Shown here: piece after piece, positions 23,095-33,000 of the stretch
Layout of the letters: each line of letters begins with the position of its first letter
Numbering within the stretch: the stretch's first letter is position 1
NCBI GenBank assembly: GCA_025403435.1
Contig: CM046340.1
Coordinates: forward strand, 11,414,091 to 11,478,090
DNA length: 64,000 nt
Reading direction: 5' to 3'
Origin: Artocarpus heterophyllus
Lineage: Eukaryota; Streptophyta; Magnoliopsida; Rosales; Moraceae
Notes under the pieces: model-generated
The model's database searches: none
What the model was told of the DNA's origin: nothing
The model's input: only the letters and a program-made list of their open reading frames with translations
Program-made: the position numbers and the translations under genes

Positions 23095-23745
23095 TTTGAT
23101 CGAGTCCTGAGTTCGGACAGTACCACATTATGGCTAGAAAAGATCAAACTCAGGGGTAGTTAATCGAACCTTAGGCTACGTCGTGGAATTGTAATATCGA
23201 ACTCAAAACGAGTTAATCGAATCCAAAGACCAAGCCATGAAATGGCAATGTTTGATCGAACTCATGACAAGTTAATCGAGTCCAAAGTTTGGACTTGGCC
23301 ATGATGATGGTGATGTAAGATCGAACTCGGGACGAGTTGATCAAGTCAAGTGTCAGGACTAAGCCATGATGATGGCGTTGTGAGATCAAACTCTGGGAGA
23401 GTTGATCGAATCCATAGTTGTAACGGGCCATAAAGATGGCGACGTGAGATCAAACTCTAGGAGAGTTGATCGAATCTACTTTTAAAGCTAAGCCATGATT
23501 GTGGTGTTGAAGCGTATTGGATTGAGTTGAGCCATAAAGATGGCGATGTGAGATCGAACTCTAGGAGAGTTGATCGAATCTACTTTTGAAGCTGAGCCAT
23601 GATGATGGCATCGTAGGACTGATTTTGGACCGAATTGATCGAGTCCAAAGTTGGCCATGATGATGGCGTTGTAGGAGCGAATTCGTATTGAGCTGATCGA
23701 GCCTAAAGTTTGAACTGAGCCATAATGATGGCTATGTATTATCGA
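23095..23745. repeat. 63-65 bp tandem array in the Tat 3' region
   Basis: About ten diverged units share 'gatcgaactc', 'gagttgatcgaatc' and 'gccatgatgatggcg', spaced about 63-65 bp apart. Minus-strand frames through it are repetitive peptides, not genes. It lies between the integrase end and the antisense frame, exactly where Tat elements are known to carry tandem repeats that can seed satellite DNA. Confidence 0.85.
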
Positions 23746-23929
23746 AGTTAAGCAAGCCAATCCAAGAACTTCTTGATGGTAAATCCTAGGAAAATAAGAC
23801 TTAAATTAATAGAGCGGCTACACTCGTTTATACTTCATGAGCTGCCTACATGCCCATATGTAAGGATCAAGCCGAATGTAGTTCAATTACATAAAATCGA
23901 ATGATAACTTGGTGAAACTTGAAACACAA

Positions 23930-24190
23930 GTTGTCAAACATAATACTTCCTCAGGTGGTGCGAATTCCAGCTTTTGGTTATGATCAAGCCATTAAGTTTC
24001 TCAAGCTTCTCGACTTCGTCTCAAATAATGGACCGAATTCGATAGGGACCTTCCTAGTTGGCCATCAATTTCCTAGCATAGGCTTCCTTCGTATTTTGAA
24101 AGACTTTTTTCAGTACGAGTTCACCTTATCAAACTTTTTGACTTTCACTTTTTGGTTGTAATATCTGGCGACTGCTTACTGGTAACGTCT
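23930..24190 (-). pseudogene. Tat integrase C-terminal part
   Basis: Minus-strand frames give VARYYNQKVKVKKFD, then after a frameshift GELVLKKVFQNTKE, EGPYRI and NSHHLRKYY. These are the usual C-terminal integrase features (LVLRKVF, WEGPYRI) of Tat-type gypsy pol. It is separated from the integrase core by the 2-kb solo LTR at 24341-26374. Confidence 0.75.
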
Positions 24191-25477
24191 GAGGCAGTAA
24201 AAGATGTTATCCCTCTTTTCGTCTATTAAATCCAAAGCATTTCATAGCATTTCATAATTCTTTGCTTCATTTAAGAGTGAGTAATCATCCTAAAGATTTT
24301 GAGCAACTATCTCTATAGGAATGATAGCCTATGTTCTGTATGTTAGACATGTATGCTCTAAGGAGTAAAAATGTAATACGTTTTTGGAGACATTTTTATC
24401 AATAAAGAATTTATTCATTTATATATACCAGATATTGTCCTCTTTACGTTCATATTTGTTGAATGTATGATAAGCAAACAGTAGTCTGAGACTGTCAGTC
24501 TAAACCTTAAGAGTTGGGCATATGATGGGATGATTATGCGGTAGACACGACTCTTAAGGTGATGGTCTAAAATATATGATCCGCAATCGAGGGAATAAAG
24601 TTGGGCGCTTTATTCATGTAAAGATTGTTATGTTGTCTATATCCCTTTTGGGAGATGGTTTGTCTTGGCCATCGGAGTTGGACTCCGTGAATAGAAACAT
24701 TGGCGCGTTGTCATAGGTGACGATGTGTTGGATCGGGACATAAAGTGAATTGATTTGGATTAATAATTCTGTCTTGACAAATCGATTCACTTTAGACAAT
24801 CATTTGTATTGTATCTTAATCCTGAGATGAATAATGGGCCCGTTGTCTCGACTTGTGTCTTTTGATGTACCAATGGGTGACTCCCACATCTCTATAGTGG
24901 CATGCATGCCGGTACGTTGGAGGCATGACTCTTGGTAGCGTAGACTTGTTATTCATAGATATGGAATCCATAGCTCCTCTTTAGGAGTAATGATATCCTC
25001 TTATATGCGTTGTCCTGTAATTGGAAAACTGGAGCGCTCAACCATTTGGATACATAGGTGTAACCGAATGGTATACTATCTTTAGATGGTAAGTTTTCTA
25101 ATGGTGAGACAATGGAACGTAAGATAAAAATAATCGGGAAGGTAAGACAGAACTTGTCCTTAAGCCGATTATGGATGATCATATGGGGATGCGATACACT
25201 ATGATATATCATGGAGACTTAGCTACACGAGCTTCGTAATTCTATAAAGTTTGAGAGTGCAGCTCCAAGCTTTTAGTGGAGTAGCGTTGGAGTTGATAAT
25301 TGTGAAATGTATATCTGGGATATTGGGTTTCATAATTATCATAAGCTTGAACTTTATAGGTCCATTTTGGTCCCCTTTGCTAGCTCACAAAATCCTGTAA
25401 CGACACGGCGTGCTTTTCCAATAATTGGTGACTTATGTCGGATTTATCAGATTGGTTTAAAATTTATAAGAATCAAA

Positions 25478-25637
25478 TAATTCATGTCTGTTTATCGGTT
25501 GAATTAATTATGTAAGAAATTAGTTCAAGATGAACTTGTTGAATTATGGCGTTCGAATAATTCTTGTCTGTTTATCGGTTGTTTTAATTTTGGACAATTA
25601 GAACAAGATAAACTTCTAGAATTATTGTGAATTGATT
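25478..25637 (+). repeat. 80-bp tandem duplication inside solo LTR copy 1
   Basis: Two adjacent copies share 'aataatt(c)(a/t)tgtctgtttatcggtt' and a diverged tail. The duplication also appears in copy 2 (about 37190-37300, reverse strand), so it belongs to the family U3. Confidence 0.7.
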
Positions 25638-25769
25638 TATTTTCTTAGAGATTATCTTGATAAAGTTTGTTTTGATCAGATATCTTTTCTATTGGGCTAT
25701 TTGAATCAAAACTGAGACTTTATCCTTTAGAATCTCGGGTGGAAAATAAAAGATTCGCGGAGATTTTTT

Positions 25770-25860
25770 CTCGGCAGTTCGGCATGCCGGATGACGTGTT
25801 CGGCCTGCCGAACTGGCCAGTTCGGCCTGCCTATCTCACAGTTCGGCATGCCGACCGCGA
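25770..25860 (+). promoter_or_regulatory. palindromic TTCGGC-N-GCCGAA repeats upstream of the LTR TATA box
   Basis: Five or so half or full copies of the near-palindrome TTCGGC(A/C)TGCCGA occur in this GC-rich island, 120-200 bp upstream of the TATA box. Copy 2 has the same island at about 36910-36990. Clustered palindromes at this position suggest a factor-binding enhancer of the LTR. Confidence 0.5.
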
Positions 25861-25965
25861 CAGTTAAGATTACGCGTTTTTCACGCGTATCTTATCAAAT
25901 ATTGATCCGAACTTGATTCTGTTTCGATTTTTGAGACCTAATCTAATATGGACTGACCCCAAGGA

Positions 25966-25984
25966 CCAATAGGTATAAAAAGGG
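25966..25984 (+). promoter_or_regulatory. CCAAT and TATA boxes of solo LTR copy 1
   Basis: CCAAT at 25966-25970 and GGTATAAAAAGGG at 25972-25984. The equivalent TATAAAAAGGG in copy 2 is on the minus strand near 36790-36800. They set the transcription direction of both LTRs. Confidence 0.7.
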
Positions 25985-26379
25985 AGTGAGTCTAATGATT
26001 TACTCAGATCAATTTGAGAGATTAAGAGTGATACTCTTCTAGTGAGCATCTGAAAACTCCCTGAGAGCTTTTGTTCACAAATCACGAACACTAGCTTTGG
26101 GTTCTCTCTATTGGTTGGAAGGAGAGTCACCGGTGGAAGAGCTGTACGTGTGAGCCCACACTCACTCCGGTTGTGGATAGAGAATAGCAAAGAAGACCAG
26201 TTGGTTGAGGCTCTTCTAGAACGTTACTTCTCTACACAGGTCGCGGAGGTTCTTCGGCGCACTGAGGTTAGTAAGATCTGTTTAATTTATACATATAACA
26301 TGTCAAACTTGTGTTTTGGAAAATACTCTGATGAAAAAATTTTAAAAATTCCGCTGCACACTTTGTTTCCAACACTGTA

Positions 26380-26760
26380 TACGAGAAAAAAGGGAGATTT
26401 GCCAGTCGCCCTTCTCAGAGTCGTTCAATAGGCCCACAACACCATGGGGAGTTCTTCGACCTAGCATCCTTTCTTGGCCTCTAGTTTCTTCTTGAGGTCT
26501 TTCATGATTGTCTTGTTCGTTGCTTCCGCCTGCCCATTCCCCTACGGGTACCTTAGCATGGAGAAGCTCAGAACAATATCCCAGTCGTGACAGAACTTCT
26601 TAAAAGAGGCAAAAATGAACTACGAGCCAATATCACTTATGATCTCCCTTGACACTCCGAATTGACTGATGATATTCCTCCAAATGAATATTTCGACACT
26701 CGCTCTTTAACATCTATAAAGGGTTCGGCTTCAACCCATTTGAAAAAATAATCTATAAGT
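26380..26760 (-). pseudogene. Tat integrase core, central and C-proximal part
   Basis: Minus-strand pieces include DYFFKWVEAEPF, GNGQAEATNKTIM, ELPMVLWAY and RRATGKSPFF, standard gypsy integrase core sequence. Frameshifts and stops are frequent. It is cut at 26375 by the solo LTR and at about 26750 by another nested fragment. Confidence 0.75.
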
Positions 26761-27596
26761 GATACGAACCACACCAACCACATGACGAAACTTGATATCA
26801 AATCTGGAATTTTGAACCCCAAGACCTCTCAAGTTAAGTGGAACCGCGACCCGTTGCTTAGCAAAGCAAGAACTTTAGTATGATGGAGACGCCACAAACG
26901 GGTATAGAAAGTCCGTTTGATAAGTCAATTGAATGCCACAAGGAATCCTTGATAAGTTTGGAAAAGTTTCTTCAAGAACTCAAGAAGAATAACTCTTAAT
27001 ATGAATGAACATCAAAAACTATATTGCATAATCTAAAAGAGGGCCTTACATGGCCGAAATTCACATAGGGTTTATCTTTAAATGTAAAATTCCTAATCTA
27101 CCCTTAATGAAAGAAATGCCTAAATAAAGCCCTAGGATGGAATTATTTAACTCAGGATTCCTTCCTCTTATTCACGCCTATAATAAAGTTGAAACAAAGA
27201 TTCTAAATTTCAAATGCTGAAACTAAAACTTAAACTAAAATAAGATTACAAAGAATTCAAATCTTGAACAAAGAATTCAAATCTTGAATCTTGAATCTTG
27301 AATCTTTGCTGGACACACCACTCCTACATGTGTACGTGTACGGAATGAATATACAAGTTGGCCATGCAAGAACTCAATGTGCGTGTATGGCTGATTGGCT
27401 CCCTTCTAGCTCTACTTTGATGAGTTAAACCAGCCTTTGCTCACCCTCAGTAGTGAACACACTCTCTTCTTGTTGTAGAACTCTCTAGACCAGGTTATTC
27501 AACTCTTCTTTGAATCTCTTAGCTCGAGCCCTCGTCACCGGACCAACTGGAACTTGAATCAGATAGTGAAAATTCCTTGTAGCCTTGATGTCCTCA
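26750..27596 (-). mobile_element. fragment of a second gypsy element nested in the Tat integrase
   Basis: It interrupts integrase between YLLILTD and DYFFKWVE. The inserted minus-strand sequence starts in a polyprotein tail (VPVGPVTRARAKRFKEELNN), known from the C-terminus of several plant gypsy polyproteins, followed by about 600 bp of LTR-like non-coding DNA. A 9-mer at each side (cttacggat and cttatagat on the minus strand) may be a decayed duplication. Most likely it is an internally deleted non-autonomous element or a 3' fragment. Confidence 0.55.
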
Positions 27597-28850
27597 TCCG
27601 TAAGAATGAGCAAATACTTAACCTGTCCAGAAGCAGGAGGGAAAGGTCCAACAACGTCCATAGAATACTTCATGAAGGGGTACGGCAAACTGACCAAAGA
27701 TAGTTCCTCGATAGGTTGGTGGATGGTTGGTGTATGTCTTTGGCAACTATCACACTTTCTAGCAAAACTTTCACAATCAGTCTGCATGGTCGGCTAGTAA
27801 AAACCTTGCCTTTGGACCTTGTTGCACAAAGATCTTCCACCTAAGTGGTTACCGCACGAGCCTTCATGCATTGCCTAGATAACCTTCTCGACTTTGTCCT
27901 CCCTAAGGCAACAAAAATAAGGACCTGTGAAAGAACGATGGTAGAGCTTCTCGTCGATCAGACAGTAGTAGCAGCCTGAACTTTGATCTTCCTCGCAATC
28001 TGTTTGTCTTCAGATAGCCATCCATCATGTATGTACATCTCAATGAGGGTTCACCAATCGTCCCTCGGATCCATATAATTTCTTTCTTTGACCAACTCGA
28101 TACAGGGCTGGTCGATGCATTCCAAAGGTATGATTCTTCTCTTGTTGACTTCGACAGAAGATCCCAAACTTGTAAGTGCATCTACTTTGGAATTTTGTTC
28201 TCGCGGGACGTGCTTTACCTCGAAGTGATTGAACTGAGCCTTGCGCTTGTTCATTATCTTAAGGTAAGAGAGCATCTTTTCATCGTGCGCTTCGAAGTCA
28301 CCTATTATTTGATTAACAACTAGAGTAGAATCGCTCTCTATAATGAGCTCAGTTGCTCCAAGTGTAAAAGCTAGCCTTAAGCCAGCGGTTATTGCTTTAT
28401 ACTTAGCTTCGTTGTTCGTAGTTCTTAACCCCAGTCGAAAACTCTGCTCGATCTCTTCACCAGTTGGTGACTTTAGTAGCACTCCTACTCCCAATCCTTT
28501 TTCATTACTTGCACTGTTGACTTACACAACCCATTTCTTCTATCCCTTGTTGTCTACCTTGTACGTCAACTTGACAATGAAATCTACTAGCACTTGTGCC
28601 TTTAATGCTGTCCGTGGTCTATAGTCGATGTCGAACTCAGTCAGCTCAACAACCTATTTTGTCAACATTTCAGAGACGTCAGGCTTATGCAAAATGGCTT
28701 ACATCATGTATGATGATAGTATCATGAATGTGTGACCTTGAAAATATGGTCAGAGCTTTCGAGCCGACATGATTAATGCAAGAGCCAACTTTTCAACCAC
28801 ATAATACCTCATTTTAGCATCGAGCATAGTGTGGCTAACGAAGAAGATCA
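27597..28850 (-). pseudogene. Tat RT end, RNase H, archaeal-type RNase H and integrase zinc finger
   Basis: On the minus strand: FVSHTMLDAKMRYYVVEKLA (RT/RNase H region) at the 28850 side; then GVGVLLKSPTGEEIEQSF, TTNNEAKYKAITAGL, IIESDSTLVVNQIIGDFEA and VPREQNSKVDAL (the additional archaeal-type RNase H, 28051-28494); then CESFARKCDSCQRH and PFMKYSMDVVGPFPP (integrase HHCC end and core start). The extra RNase H is diagnostic for Tat-like gypsy elements. Several stops disrupt it. Confidence 0.8.
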
Positions 28851-29690
28851 GCATCTGGTTTTCTCCAGCATTTAAAATGTGGATGAGATTTTCCACCACA
28901 ATGCTGGCATGGAGGATAAGATCCCTTTTTATTTCTATCTTTGCTCCTGTTGTTGTTGGCCGTGAATTCTCCATTTGAGCCTTGATGCCATTTGCTCTTT
29001 TTTTCTTGTTATTTCTTGCATTTTCTTGATGCTTGACAGACAAGGCTCCTTCAACATCATCTTCATGCCTCATAGCACTTCTTTACTCCTGTGCTAGTAA
29101 TGCATTCAACAGCTCTGCCAAAGAGATCTTTGACATATCCCTAGTGTTTTTTAAGGATGTAATTGTGGCCTTAAATTTTTCAGGCATCGTTACAAGGATT
29201 TTTTTCAACAATCCTCGATTCTGGCAGAGACGAGCCAAGTAGTCTAACTTGGCTTGTAATGTTAAGCAACCTATCAGAATACTCCTTGATGGATTCTGTC
29301 TTCTTCATCTTTTGCAACTCAAAGTCACGTACCAGGTTCATCACTTGCATCCCTCGAATCCTTTCATCTCCTTCACATTCGGTCTTGAGATAATCCCATA
29401 TCTCCTTTGCTGACTTCAAAGACATGATACAAGTAAAGATGGTGAATGAGACTGCAACAAATAAGCAGACCTTTGCCTTTGATTTCTTTGTCTTCTTTTC
29501 CTTCTGCACTTTGATCTATGCCATGATGGGATTATTTGAAAATGTAGGGATTTCATAGTTTTCTTCCACTGCTTCCCAAAGATCCAAAGTTTCCAAGTAT
29601 GTCTCCATGCGTACTGCCCAAATTTGGTTGTTTTGACAGAGCAATTGAGGAGAAACTAGCTTCGGCTTCCATGACGCATCAAATTCACAC
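28850..29690 (-). pseudogene. copia 1 gag fragment (UBN2 domain and zinc knuckle)
   Basis: Minus strand: KSAKEIWDYLKTECEGDERI, LVRDFELQKMKKTESIKEYS and LLNITSQVRLLGSSLPESRI are typical of the copia UBN2 gag domain. After frameshifts a zinc knuckle (CQHCGGKSHPHFKCW) lies near 28860-28900. The next bases switch to gypsy RT. An intact gag would continue into protease. Confidence 0.8.
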
Positions 29691-29712
29691 ACAGATCCCC
29701 CTTAAGAAGAAA

Positions 29713-29724
29713 GCTCGGATACCA
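29713..29724 (-). promoter_or_regulatory. primer binding site of copia 1 (initiator Met tRNA type)
   Basis: On the minus strand TGGTATCCGAGC, one base from the usual plant copia site TGGTATCAGAGC, ten bases inside the 5' LTR. It marks the right-hand LTR as the 5' one. Confidence 0.8.
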
Positions 29725-29734
29725 AATGTCATTA

Positions 29735-30061
29735 TGTTTAGAATAAGAAAAGAAAAACAAAGCCTTTTTATGTTTTGAAAGTATTGCTATAGTAAAGGCA
29801 AATGAAAATTGAGAGCAACGTATTTTGAAGCAAAGAAACTAAACTGCAATTTTAAACATCAGAAACATTACAATTTAAAGCTTAATTAATAACTACCCAC
29901 TAAAATCATGGTCTTAAGATTACGCCATGACCACAAACATGAATAACAAAAAAGAAAAAAATAACCAACACCAAAAAAAAGAAAGAAAGAAAGAACTTGA
30001 AACATTCAACTAAACAACGTTTATGACTCCACATCAGTAGTCCTAAACATGTTTTCTAACA
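29735..30061 (-). repeat. 5' LTR of copia 1
   Basis: On the plus strand it starts TGTTTAGAATA and ends TCTAACA, nearly identical to 18380-18709. It is followed by cttta, matching cgtta at the other end with one change. Confidence 0.88.
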
Positions 30062-30066
30062 CTTTA

Positions 30067-33000
30067 TTATCTCTTGTGTCGGTTCTGCATGTGGGGGAGA
30101 GGAAGACATAGAGGGAGAGTCTCTTTCTCTCTGGACCCATTATTTTGAATCATTGTATTAATGGAGGGATCTACTAATCCTCAATCCTCCTATATTTAAA
30201 TTGAAGAATTTTTAGCCTTCAAAATAAATTATTAACAAAAAGGTATAATGTACATTGTAGTAATTGGATAAATAACTATCATCTATCATTTCAATCATCA
30301 TTCCTTCTTATCAAACAATATAAAAGACTTTTATAATTCTCTCTATCCTTTATGTTCCTCTTTCTTCTAATTCTTTCTATAATTCTTCCTCTTTGTCCCT
30401 CATACCCAATAGAGTATAAAGATAAATTTCTCATTTGGAATGATAAGAAATTATAAATGTTAGTGCATGCATATATTTCAATCATAATTGGATTTTTTTT
30501 TTTTCTTTTTCTTCCTCTTTTCCCAATCTAAATGGCTATTTGGGAGATACCATTAGGACTCTATTTAGATTGCCAAATCCCATGCAAGTGGCTTGAACCT
30601 CCCAAAAGTTTGCCCTTTCCGAATCTATTTCGTATGGTGAACTTTTCAAAAAGGGGTTTATTTTGAATTGACCTTAGGGGAAGCTTGTTTGAGAGGCATG
30701 TTCAACTCTTGAGAGCAATTAGTGGAGGGATGATCGACAGATCATGTGGAATTAGTTGGAAAAGGTTTAGCAGATGTAGAATTAGTTAGGAGGAGATATT
30801 GTAGGACAATTATACGGAGAAAATGCTCATATTATAGGAAAGCAAAAGTTTGTTACAATATAAAGCTCTCACATGCTACAGTATTTAAGTTTCTAGCATA
30901 TTTTTGAAATGAAATCGTTATTACTATTAGATGTTGTCCTGGCTATTTTAGCAGTAAGTTGAGTACGTTCAGCATAGAAAGCGACAATCTTTTTCGTTCG
31001 TTGCAATAACATACTGTATTTGTATATTGTCATTCCAGAAGAAGACAACGTATATTTTCTAGTTGCAAAAATTTCTGTTCTACCAATCTTTTTGGCTAAA
31101 GATTTCATACTATAATCAATTGCAATTGAAAGATTCTTAATTCAGATGACAAATTACTTGACATTGTCCCGTTCATCCATTCCTAGCTAGTTCGAAGAAA
31201 GAAAGAGCAATCATATTTAAACTCATAGGGTTATAATTTCGTTGCTCATAAAATTGGAGGGTTATAACCACATAAGAATTGAAAGGATTTTTCCTTAAAA
31301 AATGAGTGAAATTTATAACTATATGATGGATGTGATTGCTTGTCTAATTGAATGAAAAATCTTATATGAGCAACTGGACTTATCTTTAGGTTAAAATATG
31401 TATAAAAAGTTTTGAGTAAATTGCTTTAATGGTCCTTGTTCTATTTAAAATGTGACAATCGAGTGTCTTTGTTTTTTTGGTTGAATGTCCTCAAACTAAA
31501 AAAAAAAAAAGGTGCAAAAGGACCAACTTGATTGATGTTCATTTATTTTCTCTCATTTGGCTACTACTTGCCTTGCCCATGATGGAGTATTACTAGTATT
31601 TTAGTAAAATACAAAAACTAAACTAAACTAAAATTAAATTGTAAAGCATAAAAAAAAAAAGAAAATATATTTAAAAAACCTCCTACAAACTGCCCCACGC
31701 CCCTTCCCACCTCCCTTTCCCCCCAAACGCTGTCCACCCTAGACCATCAGAACCCAAACGACCCCCGTATGTGTCGCCCCTATCTCTCGCCTCCTTCTTC
31801 TTCTCAAACAATCCCACGTTATTACGAATTAAAGAAAAGCGAAATGACGAAATTATGGAAGTAAATGTCCTGGCATTAATTGCTATTGCACAGTTCATTC
31901 TAATTATTACTGCTTTTTTTTACTTATAATATACATAAAAACAGTAAGTGAAAGTGATTAATTTGAATTAAATTGTGACTTTTTAGTTTTTATCAATGAC
32001 TGAAAAGAAGAAATAAAATAACAAAGGATTCAAATTCTACGTTTTAAATGAAATCATCAAACTAGAATTAGTGATATTCTTTGAGATGCTCAATCCCCTT
32101 GTGATCCATAAACGCCGCATATCAAGCCTCGGGAACCCATTATGCCATAGTCGCCTTCGTTGCGAGATTGATGATGTTGCAGACCTTTAAAAAAATCAAA
32201 TTTGAAATCTTTGTGGGGATTTTGAAAAATGCTTTTAAGAAAAAAAAATTTTAGACAAATAACTTTTTTTTTACAGTTTTTTAATATAAAAAAACAAGCT
32301 TTTTAAACATAAAAACAGCTTTAGCTTTTTTTTTCACTTTATTGAGGTTTATTTTTTTGCTACAATTATTTCTCTTATTTTTCTGAAAAAAGATTGAAGC
32401 AGTTTTTCTATACCAAAAAACATATTTTTCTATAAAAAAAAAAATCATTTTTTCAATTTAAAATTTTTTATGGCTCTTTTTTCAAAATATCCCGATCTTC
32501 TTTGTTATCCTCTTTTTTCATCCTCTCATCTAAGAACACAAAAAACCAGACCTGAAAAATTCATTACCAACTACGGGAAAGGTTCGTGTGGCGTCGAGGT
32601 GCAACGGAGGAGGAGTGATCAACAGTTGGATTGCTGGTTTACGACAGCAACTGGCACGGCTTGCGACGGGTATGGAGTGACTGGCAGTGGGGTTGATGGT
32701 TTGTGAAGGCGGGTTTGCGGCGGATGGTTTTTGAGTGATAGGTGGCTTAGGTTCATGATAGGGGTTGCGCGATTAAGTTTGGACATTTAGAGTTTGGTTT
32801 GGTGCTCATGATGGAGGGATGGCCGATTTGGGTTGGACAATCGATTTGCAGGCTTGAGTTGGGGAAGTAGTTGCTATTTGATTTGATTTTTTTTTGTTAA
32901 ATAATAGTTGATTTAATTAGGGATACTTTAATCTTTTTAAAGCAAATGATAAAGCACGTGATCCAAAAAAGTAGAAAAATAATAGATGTCAATTGAGTTA

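Larger units (their letters stand above)
24341..26374 (+). mobile_element. solo LTR, 2034 bp, family S copy 1
   Basis: It starts TGTTAGAC, ends TTCCAACA and is flanked by perfect 5-bp repeats (ctgta at 24336-24340 and 26375-26379). A second copy is at 36402-38432 in reverse orientation and a third, partial copy at 63056-64000. CCAAT at 25966 and TATAAAAAG at 25974 give its direction: U3 is about 1.63 kb and R/U5 about 0.4 kb. No internal domain adjoins it, so it arose by LTR-LTR recombination. It splits the Tat integrase between core and C-terminus, hence is younger than the Tat sequence. Confidence 0.93.
19240..28850 (-). mobile_element. Tat-lineage Ty3/gypsy remnant inside copia 1
   Basis: Minus-strand order from the right: RT/RNase H end, a second archaeal-type RNase H, integrase, a tandem-repeat region, then a reading frame on the opposite strand and LTR-like sequence. 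An extra RNase H and accessory frames between pol and the 3' LTR are known for the Tat lineage (Ogre, Grande, Retand and relatives). The 5' LTR, gag, protease and most of RT are absent, and there is no visible target duplication at either junction with copia 1. This is therefore a truncated or recombined copy, not a clean insertion. It contains a later solo LTR and another nested fragment. Confidence 0.7.
18380..30061 (-). mobile_element. Ty1/copia retrotransposon 1 (broken, with nested insertions)
   Basis: Two direct repeats of about 330 bp (18380-18709 and 29735-30061) flank the unit. A 5-bp flank, cgtta at 18375-18379 and cttta at 30062-30066, fits an aged target duplication. Reading on the minus strand, the right LTR is the 5' LTR, followed by an initiator-Met primer site, a UBN2-type gag and then, at about 28850, a jump into gypsy pol. 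Copia sequence resumes at about 19240 with the end of RNase H, the polypurine tract and the 3' LTR. Protease, integrase and most of RT are missing, so the copia interior was deleted when or after the gypsy sequence entered. The element is inactive. Confidence 0.85.
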
